From the NCBI GenBank assembly GCA_964501335.1, contig CAZCTC010000113.1, forward strand, positions 1-17,676: a stretch of 17,676 nt of DNA, in the 5' to 3' direction. The stretch comes from CAZCTC01 sp964501335. Its GTDB lineage: Bacteria > Chloroflexota > Anaerolineae > B4-G1 > SLSP01. The notes below the pieces were generated by a model. That model worked only from the letters and a program-made list of their open reading frames with translations, ran no database searches and was not told the DNA's origin. This document shows, in pieces, positions 1-7,745 of the stretch (positions are counted from its first letter, which is position 1; every line of letters begins with the position of its first letter). Made by a program: the position numbers and the translations under genes.

Positions 1-40
1 CGCGAAAAAATGGGCTTTTTCTTCCCTTCTTTTCCGGGTG
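1..40 (-). repeat. truncated end of a hairpin-repeat copy
   Basis: The window opens with CGCGAAAAAATGGGCTTTTT followed by a pyrimidine-rich run. This resembles the right half of the hairpin plus the GGCTTTTC flank seen in the reverse-oriented copies near 7697-7720 and 14989-15005. The other arm would lie outside the window, so this is only a probable partial copy. Confidence 0.35.
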
Positions 41-82
41 ATTGCGGTTGCAAATAGCTTAAGTTGCCTAATATGACCCCAA

Positions 83-108
83 CCCCTCTCCCGCGCGCGG
101 GAGAGGGG
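83..108. repeat. perfect 26-bp GC-rich palindrome (REP-like)
   Basis: Arms CCCCTCTCCCGCG (83-95) and CGCGGGAGAGGGG (96-108) are exact reverse complements. They are embedded in an ACCCC...GGGGTGAGGG context. Similar CCCTCTCCC/GGGAGAGGG palindromes recur in intergenic DNA of many environmental bacterial genomes. No T-run follows, so it is not a canonical terminator. It differs in sequence from the hairpin family found elsewhere in this window. Confidence 0.7.
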
Positions 109-130
109 CCGGGGTGAGGGGGATTTTCTT

Positions 131-280
131 CATGTTTTTGCGCGCATTCTGATGCGCGCAAAAACATGGGCCTGTTCCAGAGCCACCCCGGCGACGTTCT
201 CTTTTACGTTTTACGTTTCATAAAATCTCTTCTCTATCTTCTCCGTGCTCTCTGGGCCTCTGTGGTGAAATCTCTTTTCC
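131..280 (-). repeat. hairpin-repeat family copy, reverse orientation
   Basis: A 17-bp perfect stem (131-147 with 152-168) closes on a TCTG loop. The downstream flank (GGGCCTGTTCCAGAGCC, then CGGCGACG) matches the flank after the hairpin at 14960-14997 (AGGCTTTTCCAGAACCG, then CAGCGACG). Both copies are followed by the segment CTTCTCCGTGCTCTCTG and CCTCTGTGGTGAAAT (here 239-273). This places the copy in reverse orientation. An in-frame upstream ATG at 166 lies inside this repeat and is not a credible gene start. Confidence 0.65.
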
Positions 281-347
281 ATCCTTCGGGGGGCCGCCCC
301 CGCATGCCAGGACCTCAGTTGCTCCTCCTGGCCTTTGTGGTACATTT

Positions 348-378
348 ATGGGGGCGGCCTCCTCAAAGCTGCCCCCAT
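348..378. repeat. stem-loop in the leader of the SBP lipoprotein gene
   Basis: Arms ATGGGGGCGGC (348-358) and GCTGCCCCCAT (368-378) pair over 11 positions with one G.T, leaving a 9-nt loop. The structure ends about 9 bases before the Shine-Dalgarno site of the gene starting at 400. It may be a leader element, a terminator for upstream transcription (a TGTTTT tract follows), or a decayed member of the local hairpin family. The sequence cannot distinguish these. Confidence 0.45.
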
Positions 379-399
379 GTTTTCCTGGAGGATGTCTTT

Positions 400-2097
400 A
401 TGCGTCGTACCTTGCTCTCGCTCCTGGTAATCCTGCTGCTGGCCGGATGTACCGGGTTGCCTCGCACCGGAAATACAGGTTCCACCGATCCCTCGGCGGA
501 TACAACGCCCACCGCCTCTGCGGCCTACCCCTCGGAAATGTCCACCGCCGCCCGCATCCAATCCCGGGGGGAAATCATTGTCGGCGTCCGCTACGATCTG
601 GAACCCTTCTCTTTCATTTCATCCGAAGAAGGCGATCTGTCGGGACTGGAAATCGATCTGGCCCACGAACTGGCCCGCCGGTGGCTCGGCGATCCCAATG
701 CCGTCCATTTCCGCCAGGTACGCACGGATACCGCTCTCTCCCACATTCAAAACAGCGATATTGATTTCGCCCTGGCCGGCATCGTCCATACCCAACAGGT
801 CGAAGCCAGCGGCGATTTCGGCCCGGATTACTTCGTCAACGGACAGGCCCTCCTGGCCTACCCCGAATTGGGAATTCAAAGCCTTAACGATCTCACCAAT
901 CGCCGGGTCGGCCTGCTCTCCTGGACCAAAAGCGGACAGACCCTGGCTGCAGCCGCCACGGAAATCTCTCCTACCTACTCCTCCTATGAAAACTTCTTCC
1001 AGGTCGTCGATGCCCTGCGCACCCGCCAGATCGATGTCTATGCCGACCAGCGCCACCGGCTGGAACGGGGACGGCGCCTGGTCAACGGCACGATCATCAT
1101 CGGACAATATACCCGGGAACCTTACAGCCTGCTTTACCGCTCCAATGATCCTGATTTTTCCAACCTGGTCTTGCTCACTTTCCAGGACATGCGCCTCGAC
1201 GGCACCCTGGATCAGCTCTACAGTAAATGGCTGCCCGGCACGCCCCTGCCCTCCTTCTACCAGCTCCCCGGCAGTGCCGTCCCGCCCACGCTGGCGCAAT
1301 CTTCCCCTACCCTGGCCACCTTAAATGTCGAAGAACGAATTCGCCAACGCGGCAAGCTTTCGGTCGGCTACATCCAGGGACTCTGGCCTTACAGCGGCGA
1401 TCGCGATGACGGGGTCCAGACCGGCTTTGAAGTCCGCCTGGCCATGCGACTGGCCGAACGCTGGTTGGGCAATCGGGAAGCCATCACCTTTGTCCCGGTG
1501 ACCCGGGAAACCGGCCCTCAAAAACTGGATTCCGGCGAAGTCGACCTGCTCGTCGGCGCCTGGACTCCCAACCGCCCCGGCGAGTTGAAATACGACTACT
1601 CCATCCCCATCAACAATGACGGCGTGGGCATCCTTTCCTTAACGATGGCACCGATCAACAGTCTCACGGAACTGTCCGGCAAATCGGTCGGCGTGATCGC
1701 CGGTTCGGCCGGCGCCGCCGCAGTTCCCGAACTGAGCCAGGCCGGCGGCATCGGCCTGAGTCCCATGACCTACCCTGACGTCCCGACCGCCATCAGCGCC
1801 CTCCAAAACGGCCAGATCAGCGCCATCCTGGCCGAGCGGATTCTCGTCCTGGACCCGCTCTACAACACTCCCGGCCTTACCCTGACCGACGCCCGTTTCA
1901 CCAATCGCCCCATCTGCTTCGTCCTGCCCCAGGGAGATTCCGCCTATCGAGACCTGGTCAATCTCACATTGATGTGGCTGCAAGCCGATGGTTCCTATGC
2001 CGAACTTTATCACACCTGGTTCGACGACCCCGCGGTGACGCTGGAAAGCTGGCCCGGCAATTCGGCCGTCCCGCTGAATCTGCAAGTCGCCCCCTAA
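400..2097 (+). CDS. lipoprotein with two tandem SBP_bac_3 (amino-acid-type) solute-binding domains
   Basis: The predicted protein has 565 residues. It opens with a lipoprotein signal peptide: basic MRRT, a leucine-rich core and lipobox LAGC with Cys17. A Ser/Thr/Ala-rich linker follows, then two copies of the same fold. Copy 1 (about 50-270) starts ARIQSRGEIIVGVRYDLEPF and contains SGLEIDLAHELARRW. Copy 2 (about 308-540) starts VEERIRQRGKLSVGY and contains TGFEVRLAMRLAERW and LSGKSVGVIAGSAG. These are marks of periplasmic binding-protein family 3, which captures amino acids and similar small ligands for ABC importers. The start at 400 is chosen over the in-frame ATG at 166 because TGGAGGA lies 8 nt upstream, the signal peptide begins there, and the longer form would translate repeat DNA. 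Two binding domains in one chain would give two ligand sites. The ligand is unknown. The neighbouring permeases are of dipeptide type, which does not usually pair with family 3 proteins. Confidence 0.88.
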   Translation: MRRTLLSLLVILLLAGCTGLPRTGNTGSTDPSADTTPTASAAYPSEMSTAARIQSRGEIIVGVRYDLEPFSFISSEEGDLSGLEIDLAHELARRWLGDPNAVHFRQVRTDTALSHIQNSDIDFALAGIVHTQQVEASGDFGPDYFVNGQALLAYPELGIQSLNDLTNRRVGLLSWTKSGQTLAAAATEISPTYSSYENFFQVVDALRTRQIDVYADQRHRLERGRRLVNGTIIIGQYTREPYSLLYRSNDPDFSNLVLLTFQDMRLDGTLDQLYSKWLPGTPLPSFYQLPGSAVPPTLAQSSPTLATLNVEERIRQRGKLSVGYIQGLWPYSGDRDDGVQTGFEVRLAMRLAERWLGNREAITFVPVTRETGPQKLDSGEVDLLVGAWTPNRPGELKYDYSIPINNDGVGILSLTMAPINSLTELSGKSVGVIAGSAGAAAVPELSQAGGIGLSPMTYPDVPTAISALQNGQISAILAERILVLDPLYNTPGLTLTDARFTNRPICFVLPQGDSAYRDLVNLTLMWLQADGSYAELYHTWFDDPAVTLESWPGNSAVPLNLQVAP

Positions 2098-2122
2098 CGC
2101 AACCATAAAAAGGTAAATCAAG

Positions 2123-3118
2123 GTGAACAATACCTCCCAGAATCAAGAAGAAGAGAAACATCCCCTGGGTGTGATGGCCTGCCTCACCACTGGATTCCAG
2201 GTAGTCTCCAGATATCCGGCCCTAGCCCTCCCTCCTCTGATCCTGGATCTATTCATCTGGTTGGGCCCTTACCTTTCGCCGGCCCCGGCCCTCCAACAGA
2301 TCTACCAATGGTTCACCGCCGGCGATCCGGAATCGATCGCTATCCTGCAGACGCCCTTTAATAATCTGATCGAAAGCTGGAAAAACTTCCTGTTGTTATT
2401 GAATCCGGCGCCCCTGTTGGGCATTTCCAGCCTGCCGAAAAGCTTCTTCTCACCCGAGTCGCCCTTCGGCCCCCGCCTCGCGCTCTCGATCAATACCTGG
2501 TATGAATTCATCCCGCTCGCGATTATCCTGCCGCTGGTCGGCATCGCGCTCAATGCAATTTACCTGCAAGCGATCGGACGCCGCACCGTCGAATTCATGG
2601 AATCCCCGCTCCCCGCCCCGGCTCCCCTGACCGTTCTCTGGATTCAACTGGTGATGCTGGGACTGGCCCTGCTCCCCTTAATCGTCGCCATTTTGATTGT
2701 CCTGGGCATCTTTATCAATATGGGCATTATGGATAACCAATGGGGCCAACTGCTGGGAGCCCTGATCGTCTCCATTCCGGTTTATATCGTCTTCCATCTG
2801 GTATTGGCGATCCCCGCCCTGGTCCTGCTGAAACGGCCGTTGATCAAAGCCGTCCAGGAAAGCATCATCCTCACCCAAATGGATTTCTTTGGTTCAATGT
2901 TTCTCTTCCTGGCCTGTCTGTTGATCTCCCAGGGACTTAACTATGTCTGGATGCTCCCCGAGGCTTCCGATTGGACTTTTCTCATCGGAATTATCGGCCA
3001 TTCTCTGATGGTAACGGCCCTGACGGCGGCCCTCTTTATCTTCTATCAAGAACGCCTGGCCTACCTGAAAACCTTGCAGCAAACCCGCTCGCCCCGCACC
3101 GCCCACGTCGTCGATTAA
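2123..3118 (+). CDS. polytopic membrane protein of unknown function
   Basis: A 331-residue protein with a short charged N-terminus (NQEEEK) and about six hydrophobic segments. These include the stretches around ALPPLILDLFIWLG, FIPLAIILPLVGIALNAIYL, LGLALLPLIVAILIVLGIF, LIVSIPVYIVFHLVLAIPAL, MFLFLACLLISQ and IIGHSLMVTALTAALFIFYQ. The GTG start is supported by AAAAAGGT (2106-2113) about 9 nt upstream; an internal ATG near 2174 would remove the charged N-terminus. It follows the SBP gene by 25 nt, so co-transcription is likely. I recognise no catalytic or transport motif and assign no function. A role in the same envelope process as its neighbour is inferred only from spacing. Confidence 0.8.
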   Translation: MNNTSQNQEEEKHPLGVMACLTTGFQVVSRYPALALPPLILDLFIWLGPYLSPAPALQQIYQWFTAGDPESIAILQTPFNNLIESWKNFLLLLNPAPLLGISSLPKSFFSPESPFGPRLALSINTWYEFIPLAIILPLVGIALNAIYLQAIGRRTVEFMESPLPAPAPLTVLWIQLVMLGLALLPLIVAILIVLGIFINMGIMDNQWGQLLGALIVSIPVYIVFHLVLAIPALVLLKRPLIKAVQESIILTQMDFFGSMFLFLACLLISQGLNYVWMLPEASDWTFLIGIIGHSLMVTALTAALFIFYQERLAYLKTLQQTRSPRTAHVVD

Positions 3119-3129
3119 AAAGAAAAAAG

Positions 3130-3240
3130 TTTATGGCTTCGCGCGCATCGGAATGCGCGCGAAGCCATAAACAAAAAGCTCACTCCCTCGTGTAGCATCC
3201 CGCGCAACGCCGCTCACGAGAAAAACGCCGCCCCTAAAGT
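3130..3240 (+). repeat. hairpin-repeat family copy
   Basis: A 19-bp perfect stem (3130-3148 with 3153-3171) closes on a CGGA loop and begins 11 nt after the stop of the membrane-protein gene. It is followed by ACAAAAAGCTCACTCCCTCG and CATCCCGCGC, which match the right flank of the forward copies near 3394 and 7493. No T-run follows, so it is not a canonical intrinsic terminator, although the stem is strong enough to protect an mRNA 3' end. Confidence 0.65.
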
Positions 3241-3315
3241 TAAATACAAAGCCTGCAAATTAAACCAAATTCCCCGAAATCGGCTATACTATAAGCCGGA
3301 TAACAAAAAATCCGC

Positions 3316-3493
3316 GACCTGTGCAGCGAGCCCAGAAAACAAGCGGAAGAAAAAAACCATTTTTCGGCGGCTTTCTGAAGCCGCCGAAAAATGAATAAAA
3401 ATAACTCTCTCCCCATCCTGCGCGTCGCTTCGAGCCGAACGAAAACCTTTTGCGGGACGCTAAAAACAGATCGAAGATTCGTTACCCGCACAG
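3316..3493 (+). repeat. hairpin-repeat family copy with inverted ends
   Basis: The left end GACCTGTGCAG (3316-3326) and right end CCCGCACAG (3485-3493) are imperfect inverted repeats. Between them lie a 16-bp perfect hairpin (3358-3373 with 3378-3393, loop TCTG), the flank ATAACTCTCTCCCCATCCTG (3406-3425) and TGCGGGACGCTAAAAA. The same order of parts recurs at 7424-7581 and 7738-7868. The stretch 3240-3315 between this copy and the preceding one holds no gene. A TATACT hexamer at 3285-3290 could be a -10 box, but no good -35 accompanies it. Confidence 0.65.
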
Positions 3494-3525
3494 CCGGAAA
3501 CACCGAGAACAAAGGATGCATCACC

Positions 3526-4506
3526 ATGGCACGTTTTATCTTACGGCGACTCTCCCTCATTCCACTGGCCCTCTTCTGCCTCAACTTCATCGGATTTGCC
3601 TACGCCCACCTGGCGCGCCCGCTCCGTGCCGCCCGCAATCCCTCCCTGGCCTGGATCGCCCAGGATACTCCCCCCCTGTTGCCGACCTACGGCACCTACC
3701 TGCAAAACAGCCTCCAGCTTGATTTCGGCACACTCCCCTCAACGACCCAGGAGCCCATCAGCACCACCATTCTGCGTACCGGCGCCGCCAGCCTCGGCCT
3801 GCTCGCCGTTGCCCTGGGACTCGCCGTCGTCGTCGGCCTCATCCTGGGCCTGCTGGCCACCCAAAATGACCCGCCCCGCACCGCCCGCTGGCTGATGATC
3901 CTCTCGACCCTCGGCCTGGCCACCCCCAGCTTCTACCTGGGCAGCATGCTGATTCTGTCCATGTTTTATCTGATCCTTTACGGCCACAACGCCACCGCCG
4001 GCCTGATCACCCCCACCGCCGGATTCGGCTGGGATAACCATCTCATCCTCCCCACGCTCACCCTGATGCTGCACCCCGCGGTCCAGATCGCCCAGGTAAC
4101 CAGCGCCATGATGACGGCGGAACTGGGGAAACAATATGTCACCACCGCCCGCAGCATCGGCCTCTCCTGGAGCGTCGTCCGCCGACGCCATGTCCTGCGC
4201 AATATCCTTGCCACCCTGATCCTGACGGTCGGCAGCGCCTTCCGCCTGTTGATGGGCGAGTTGATCATCGTCGAGTGGCTCTTCCAATGGCCCGGCCTGG
4301 GCAGATTGCTCGCCACTACCCTGATCCCGGCCGATTTCAGCGGGGCCTTGGGCGGCGCCCTCTTCCTTGATCCCCCCACGGTCGCCGCGCTCTTCACAGT
4401 CTTCGGCGGACTTTTCCTGACCCTCGACCTGATCGCCGCCATTACCGTCCGCGTCATCGATCCACGGCTGCACATTGCAGAAGAACCGGAGGTCTCCCAT
4501 GTCTAA
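3526..4506 (+). CDS. ABC transporter permease, DppB/OppB type
   Basis: A 326-residue inner-membrane permease of the binding-protein-dependent type (BPD_transp_1). The N-terminus MARFILRRLSLIPLALF is the typical first transmembrane entry of DppB-like subunits. Further membrane segments occur around ASLGLLAVALGLAVVVGLIL, TLGLATPSFYLGSMLIL and LILTVGSAFRLLMG. The cytoplasmic EAA-like loop, which docks on the ATPase, is at GKQYVTTARSIGLSWSVVRR followed by HVLRN. The start at 3526 has AAAGGA 10 nt upstream. A longer in-frame form from 3391 would translate the hairpin repeat and is rejected. The 3' end overlaps the next permease gene by 8 nt, so the two are translationally coupled. Length is normal for the family. 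Substrate cannot be told, and no ATPase partner is encoded here. Confidence 0.9.
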   Translation: MARFILRRLSLIPLALFCLNFIGFAYAHLARPLRAARNPSLAWIAQDTPPLLPTYGTYLQNSLQLDFGTLPSTTQEPISTTILRTGAASLGLLAVALGLAVVVGLILGLLATQNDPPRTARWLMILSTLGLATPSFYLGSMLILSMFYLILYGHNATAGLITPTAGFGWDNHLILPTLTLMLHPAVQIAQVTSAMMTAELGKQYVTTARSIGLSWSVVRRRHVLRNILATLILTVGSAFRLLMGELIIVEWLFQWPGLGRLLATTLIPADFSGALGGALFLDPPTVAALFTVFGGLFLTLDLIAAITVRVIDPRLHIAEEPEVSHV

Positions 4507-6694
4507 AATCCACATCCCCACCCTCAACTGGCCCCTTTGGTTGGGATTGCTCATCGTCCTCTGCATTGCCGTGGCCGCTTTTTTCGGCCCGGCCCTGGCG
4601 CCCCGCGATCCCCTCGAAGAAAACCGCGTGGTCAAAAGCGGCGAACGCTGGTACACCCCGCCTTTTCCCGCCTTCAGCATCGCAGAATTCCCCCTGGGTT
4701 CCGACCGCTTCGGGCGTGATATGCTCAGCCAGCTGCTCTGGGCCATCCGCCCGACGCTGGTGATGGTGTTGATCGTCGCCGCCGTGCGTCTGACGCTGGG
4801 ACTCTTCATCGGTCTGGGAGCCGGCTGGTCGGAAGGACGCGCCAGCCACCAGTTCGACACCCTGATCTCCGCAGCCCTGGCCATCCCGGGCCTGATGATC
4901 GCCCTGGTCGCCATCGCCGCCATCGGCGTTGAACTCGGCATCTGGGCCTTTATCTTCGGCCTTTCCATCACGGGCTGGGCCGAAACCGCCCAGGTCATCC
5001 GCGAACAGACCCGCATGATCAAACAGCAGGCCTACATCGAAGCCGCCCGAGCCTGTGGCGCCTCCAATTTTCAAATCATCACCACCCATGTCCTGCGCCA
5101 GCTCGCCCCGATGATCTGGATGCTGCTCTCCTTCGAAGTCAGCAACACCCTGACCACCACCGCCGGCCTCGGCTTCCTCGGTTACTACGTCGGCGGAGAT
5201 GTCTGGATCGTCGTCGCCGATTGGGTCGCCCGCCGGGCCAGCGGCGTCCCCGAACTGGGCCAGATGCTGGCCACCTCCCGCATCCGCATCGATCAACCCT
5301 GGGGGATGGTCATCGTCGGCTCAGTCATCTTCATCATGGTCCTGGGATTCAACCTGCTGGGAGAAGGCCTGCGCCTGCGCCTGAGCATGGATCGCCTGAG
5401 CCACTATTCATTGCAGGCCTGGATCACGGACACCCTCTTCCCCGGCCTGCACAACCGGATCTGGATTCCCGCGCGCAACTGGATGCGCCGCTCCCCCCTC
5501 CGCGCCGGCCTGATCGCCCTGCTCGGCTGTATGCTGATCGGAGCCGGGATCTTGTGGCAACGATCGCAGGCCGGGGCCCAACAAAACCCCGCCCTTCAGG
5601 TCGCAGAAATCACCGTTCCGGGCGGCCACCTCTGGAGCGGCCCACGCCGCGATCCCTACGGCACCCTCGCCGTCCCGGTCCAGGGGCCCCAGAACCCGCA
5701 AAGCCGCCTGATCTTCCAGACGCCCAAAGAACTGACGGGCGGCCCGGCCATTGCCGCCGATGGAACGCTCTATCTGGCCGACACCGACACCCTCTACGCC
5801 CTCGATCCCGAGGGAAAACAGCTCTGGAGTGCCCCCCTGCCGGTCACCCCCACCGTCGATACCCCGGCTCTCGCCGCCGACGGGACTCTCTATCTCGTAG
5901 AAAAATCGGGCGGGCTGATCGCTTTCACCCCGGCCGGAAAAGAACGCTGGCGCTTCGTCCCGGACAATCCCAAAATCGCCTCCGCCGGACCGATCGTCGG
6001 TCCCGACGGCACGATCTATTACGGCTACGGCAGCAATTTACAGGCGGTCTCCCCGGAAGGAAAAGCCGTCTGGCACAGCCCCGTCCCGCCGGCCTCCCGC
6101 ACCGTCCCACCCCAGCTCACCGCCGGCGGCCGCCGGCTGGCCTGGCGCAACCTCCTCTTCGACAGCCTGACCGGCGCCCCCCTCACCTACGAGGTGTTGG
6201 ACCGTTCCGACACCTGTATCACCGGCGCCGACGGCCGCGATTACCTGCGTTCCGCCGCCATCATCATGCAATGGACCGCCACAGGAGAAGATTTCCAGAT
6301 CCTGCGCAGCGCCACCTGGGATAACGATCAATTCACCTTCCTTGCGCCCAAAAACGCCGGCGTGACCGCCGATCAAACCGCCTGGCTCTTCTATGTCTCA
6401 TATCAGAATTCCGCGCTGGTCTGGATCAATATGGAAGGAAAAATCCTCGGCATCGCCACCGACGATGAGGTCACCAACAGCCAGCTGCTGGCCCTCGACA
6501 AAGACAACATCGGCTACATCTGTGGCATCCGCAGCCGCAATAACAATGCCATCTGCACGGCCCTCTCCACTCAGTCGGAAACCCCGCTCTGGCAAACAGA
6601 ACTGACGCCAGGCCAGATCCGCGGCGGCGCCCTGACCGCCGGCCGGCTCTATGTAGCGCTCAGCACCGGAGCCCTTTATAGCTTGGCAGACTAA
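4499..6694 (+). CDS. DppC-type ABC permease fused to a PQQ-like beta-propeller
   Basis: The 731-residue product has two parts. Residues 1 to about 300 form a DppC/OppC-type permease: first membrane segment LWLGLLIVLCIAVAAFFGPA, signature FPLGSDRFGRDMLSQLLW, and the EAA loop AYIEAARACGASNFQI followed by TTHVLRQLAP. A further hydrophobic segment, GLIALLGCMLIGAGILW (about 337-353), leads into a domain from about 400 to the end. That domain has repeated blades of the PQQ/WD40-like type: ADGTLYLADTDTLYALDPEG, AADGTLYLVEKSGGLIAF, GPDGTIYYGYGSNLQAVSPE. DppC subunits are normally about 280-310 residues, so the extra 400 are unusual. From the topology I infer that the propeller lies outside the membrane and may act as a sensor or accessory ligand-binding module. 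ATG 4499 is preceded by GGAGG (4488-4492) and overlaps the previous stop. The reading frame is continuous, so this is not two genes. Confidence 0.87.
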   Translation: MSKIHIPTLNWPLWLGLLIVLCIAVAAFFGPALAPRDPLEENRVVKSGERWYTPPFPAFSIAEFPLGSDRFGRDMLSQLLWAIRPTLVMVLIVAAVRLTLGLFIGLGAGWSEGRASHQFDTLISAALAIPGLMIALVAIAAIGVELGIWAFIFGLSITGWAETAQVIREQTRMIKQQAYIEAARACGASNFQIITTHVLRQLAPMIWMLLSFEVSNTLTTTAGLGFLGYYVGGDVWIVVADWVARRASGVPELGQMLATSRIRIDQPWGMVIVGSVIFIMVLGFNLLGEGLRLRLSMDRLSHYSLQAWITDTLFPGLHNRIWIPARNWMRRSPLRAGLIALLGCMLIGAGILWQRSQAGAQQNPALQVAEITVPGGHLWSGPRRDPYGTLAVPVQGPQNPQSRLIFQTPKELTGGPAIAADGTLYLADTDTLYALDPEGKQLWSAPLPVTPTVDTPALAADGTLYLVEKSGGLIAFTPAGKERWRFVPDNPKIASAGPIVGPDGTIYYGYGSNLQAVSPEGKAVWHSPVPPASRTVPPQLTAGGRRLAWRNLLFDSLTGAPLTYEVLDRSDTCITGADGRDYLRSAAIIMQWTATGEDFQILRSATWDNDQFTFLAPKNAGVTADQTAWLFYVSYQNSALVWINMEGKILGIATDDEVTNSQLLALDKDNIGYICGIRSRNNNAICTALSTQSETPLWQTELTPGQIRGGALTAGRLYVALSTGALYSLAD

Positions 6695-6740
6695 AACAAT
6701 AAGCTAAAATCAGCCGATAGGAATAATGCAAAAATCAAAA

Positions 6741-6783
6741 TTCATATTTTCGCGCGCCCCTGCGGGGCGCGCGAAAATATGAA
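6741..6783. repeat. perfect 20-bp hairpin directly upstream of a lipoprotein RBS
   Basis: Arms 6741-6760 and 6764-6783 are exact reverse complements around a TGC loop. The stem has the family layout: AT-rich base (TTCATATTTT) and CGCGCGCCCC tip. The conserved flanks of the full-length copies are missing, so this is either a hairpin-only member or a separate regulatory hairpin. It ends 5 nt before the AAGGAG of the following gene. It also lies 47 nt after the permease-fusion stop, without a T-run. Confidence 0.75.
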
Positions 6784-6800
6784 CAGACAAGGAGCCTTCC

Positions 6801-7367
6801 ATGAAAAAAGGACTTACCCTCCGGCAGCTGGCCGGAATGCTGATCTTGCTGAGCGGCTGCGCCGTCACCCCCACAGCCACACCCCCGGCGGCCCCCGTTG
6901 CCCCGGCCGCCACCACCGCCATGCTCCCCACCGCCGCCCCGACCTCCAGCACCCCCATGCCGGAAGGCGTGCCGGTTCCCCTCTCTGAATTCTCCGGCTA
7001 TCGCCCCCTCTACGCCGGCAGCGAAAACCCGGAAATCACCGACAGTTACATCGATCTGGACAGCGGCAACGAACGGGAATCCAGCAGCGCCGACCTGCAC
7101 TTCCTCATCAGCGACGGCCCCGGGCACCCCTACCTGCTCCAACCGGTTAACAACGCCACCGCCGTAGCCTATTCCAGGAGCGGAGAACCCGACTACGCCG
7201 CCTGCTATCAGGCCGCCAAAAGCACGGAAGCCGTTTCCCAGGTCTATGAGGGCATTTATCTCTGCATCCTGACCGGCAATGGGACAATCGTGAGAGCACA
7301 TATCGACCGATTCACCCCCCTGGACAACCGGCTGCAACTCAGCTTCACCGCCTGGATAATCAAATAG
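6801..7367 (+). CDS. small secreted lipoprotein, function unknown
   Basis: A 188-residue protein with a lipoprotein signal peptide (MKKGLTLRQLAGMLILLSGC, lipobox LSGC, Cys20). A low-complexity Thr/Pro/Ala linker runs to about residue 55, and a globular domain of about 130 residues follows (GYRPLYAGSENPEITDSYID..., then FTPLDNRLQLSFTAWI at the C-terminus). AAGGAG (6789-6794) fixes the start at 6801. Such Pro/Thr-rich spacers after the lipid anchor are common in Chloroflexota lipoproteins. I recognise no domain in the globular part. It follows the permease/propeller gene by 106 nt with a strong hairpin between, so it may be transcribed with the cluster or separately. Confidence 0.78.
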   Translation: MKKGLTLRQLAGMLILLSGCAVTPTATPPAAPVAPAATTAMLPTAAPTSSTPMPEGVPVPLSEFSGYRPLYAGSENPEITDSYIDLDSGNERESSSADLHFLISDGPGHPYLLQPVNNATAVAYSRSGEPDYAACYQAAKSTEAVSQVYEGIYLCILTGNGTIVRAHIDRFTPLDNRLQLSFTAWIIK

Positions 7368-7423
7368 CCACCGTTGCCACCTATGAAAAAAACGCAATAC
7401 CGCATAATTAACGCAGATTTCAC

Positions 7424-7581
7424 TGCCAAGGCGCCGAGAACACAGAGAAAAAGCCCATGTTTTCGCGGGCTTTCTGAAGCCCGCGAAAACATAAACAAAA
7501 ACATTCTCCCCCCATCCTGCGCGGCGTTTCGAGCCAACCAAAAGCCTCTTGCGGGACGCTAAAATGCTCATCGCACAGGTC
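7424..7581 (+). repeat. hairpin-repeat family copy
   Basis: Parts in order: GCCGAGAACACAGAGAAAAA, a 16-bp perfect hairpin (7457-7472 with 7477-7492, loop TCTG), AAACAAAAACATTCTCC, CCATCCTGCGCGGCG, TTGCGGGACGCTAAAA, and a right end CGCACAGGTC (7572-7581) that is the reverse complement of the GACCTGTGC left end of other copies. The left inverted end is not recognisable. The region 7368-7423 before it holds no gene. Confidence 0.7.
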
Positions 7582-7596
7582 ATAAATTAAATTAGT

Positions 7597-7745
7597 TTTT
7601 TGCGTTCCGCAACAGATACTTTCCCGGTAAAAAACGACACGCTGGATAGGCAGAGAAATTTTTTATTTATTTTTTCGCGCGCCGCAGACGGCGCGCGAAA
7701 AAACCGGCTTTTCTTTTCCTTGTTTTTCAGACTAACCGCACAGAT
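7597..7745 (-). repeat. hairpin-repeat family copy, reverse orientation
   Basis: Read on the minus strand it has the same parts: a left end close to ATCTGTGCGGTTAG (plus-strand 7733-7746), GAAAAGCCGG, a 15-bp perfect hairpin (7670-7684 with 7689-7703; loop TCTG on the minus strand), AATAAATAAAAAATTTCTCT, CTATCCAGCG, and TTGCGGAACGC. It has diverged more than its neighbours and abuts the next copy head to head. Confidence 0.6.

Noticed and set aside
166..399. N-terminal extension of the SBP lipoprotein to the ATG at 166
   Set aside because: It would translate a hairpin repeat and bury a well-formed lipoprotein signal peptide, and the ribosome-binding site is at 387-392.
3130..3171. Canonical intrinsic terminator after the membrane-protein gene
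   Set aside because: The stem is strong but is followed by ACAAAAAGC rather than a T-run, and its flanks match the repeat family.
3739..5022. 427-codon minus-strand open frame across both permease genes
   Set aside because: The translation is a Gly/Ala/Arg-rich shadow of clear permease genes on the + strand, with no ribosome site.
5221..6324. 367-codon +1-shifted frame inside the permease/propeller gene
   Set aside because: Arg/Pro/His-rich translation typical of a shifted GC-rich frame; the overlapping frame has clear domain motifs throughout.
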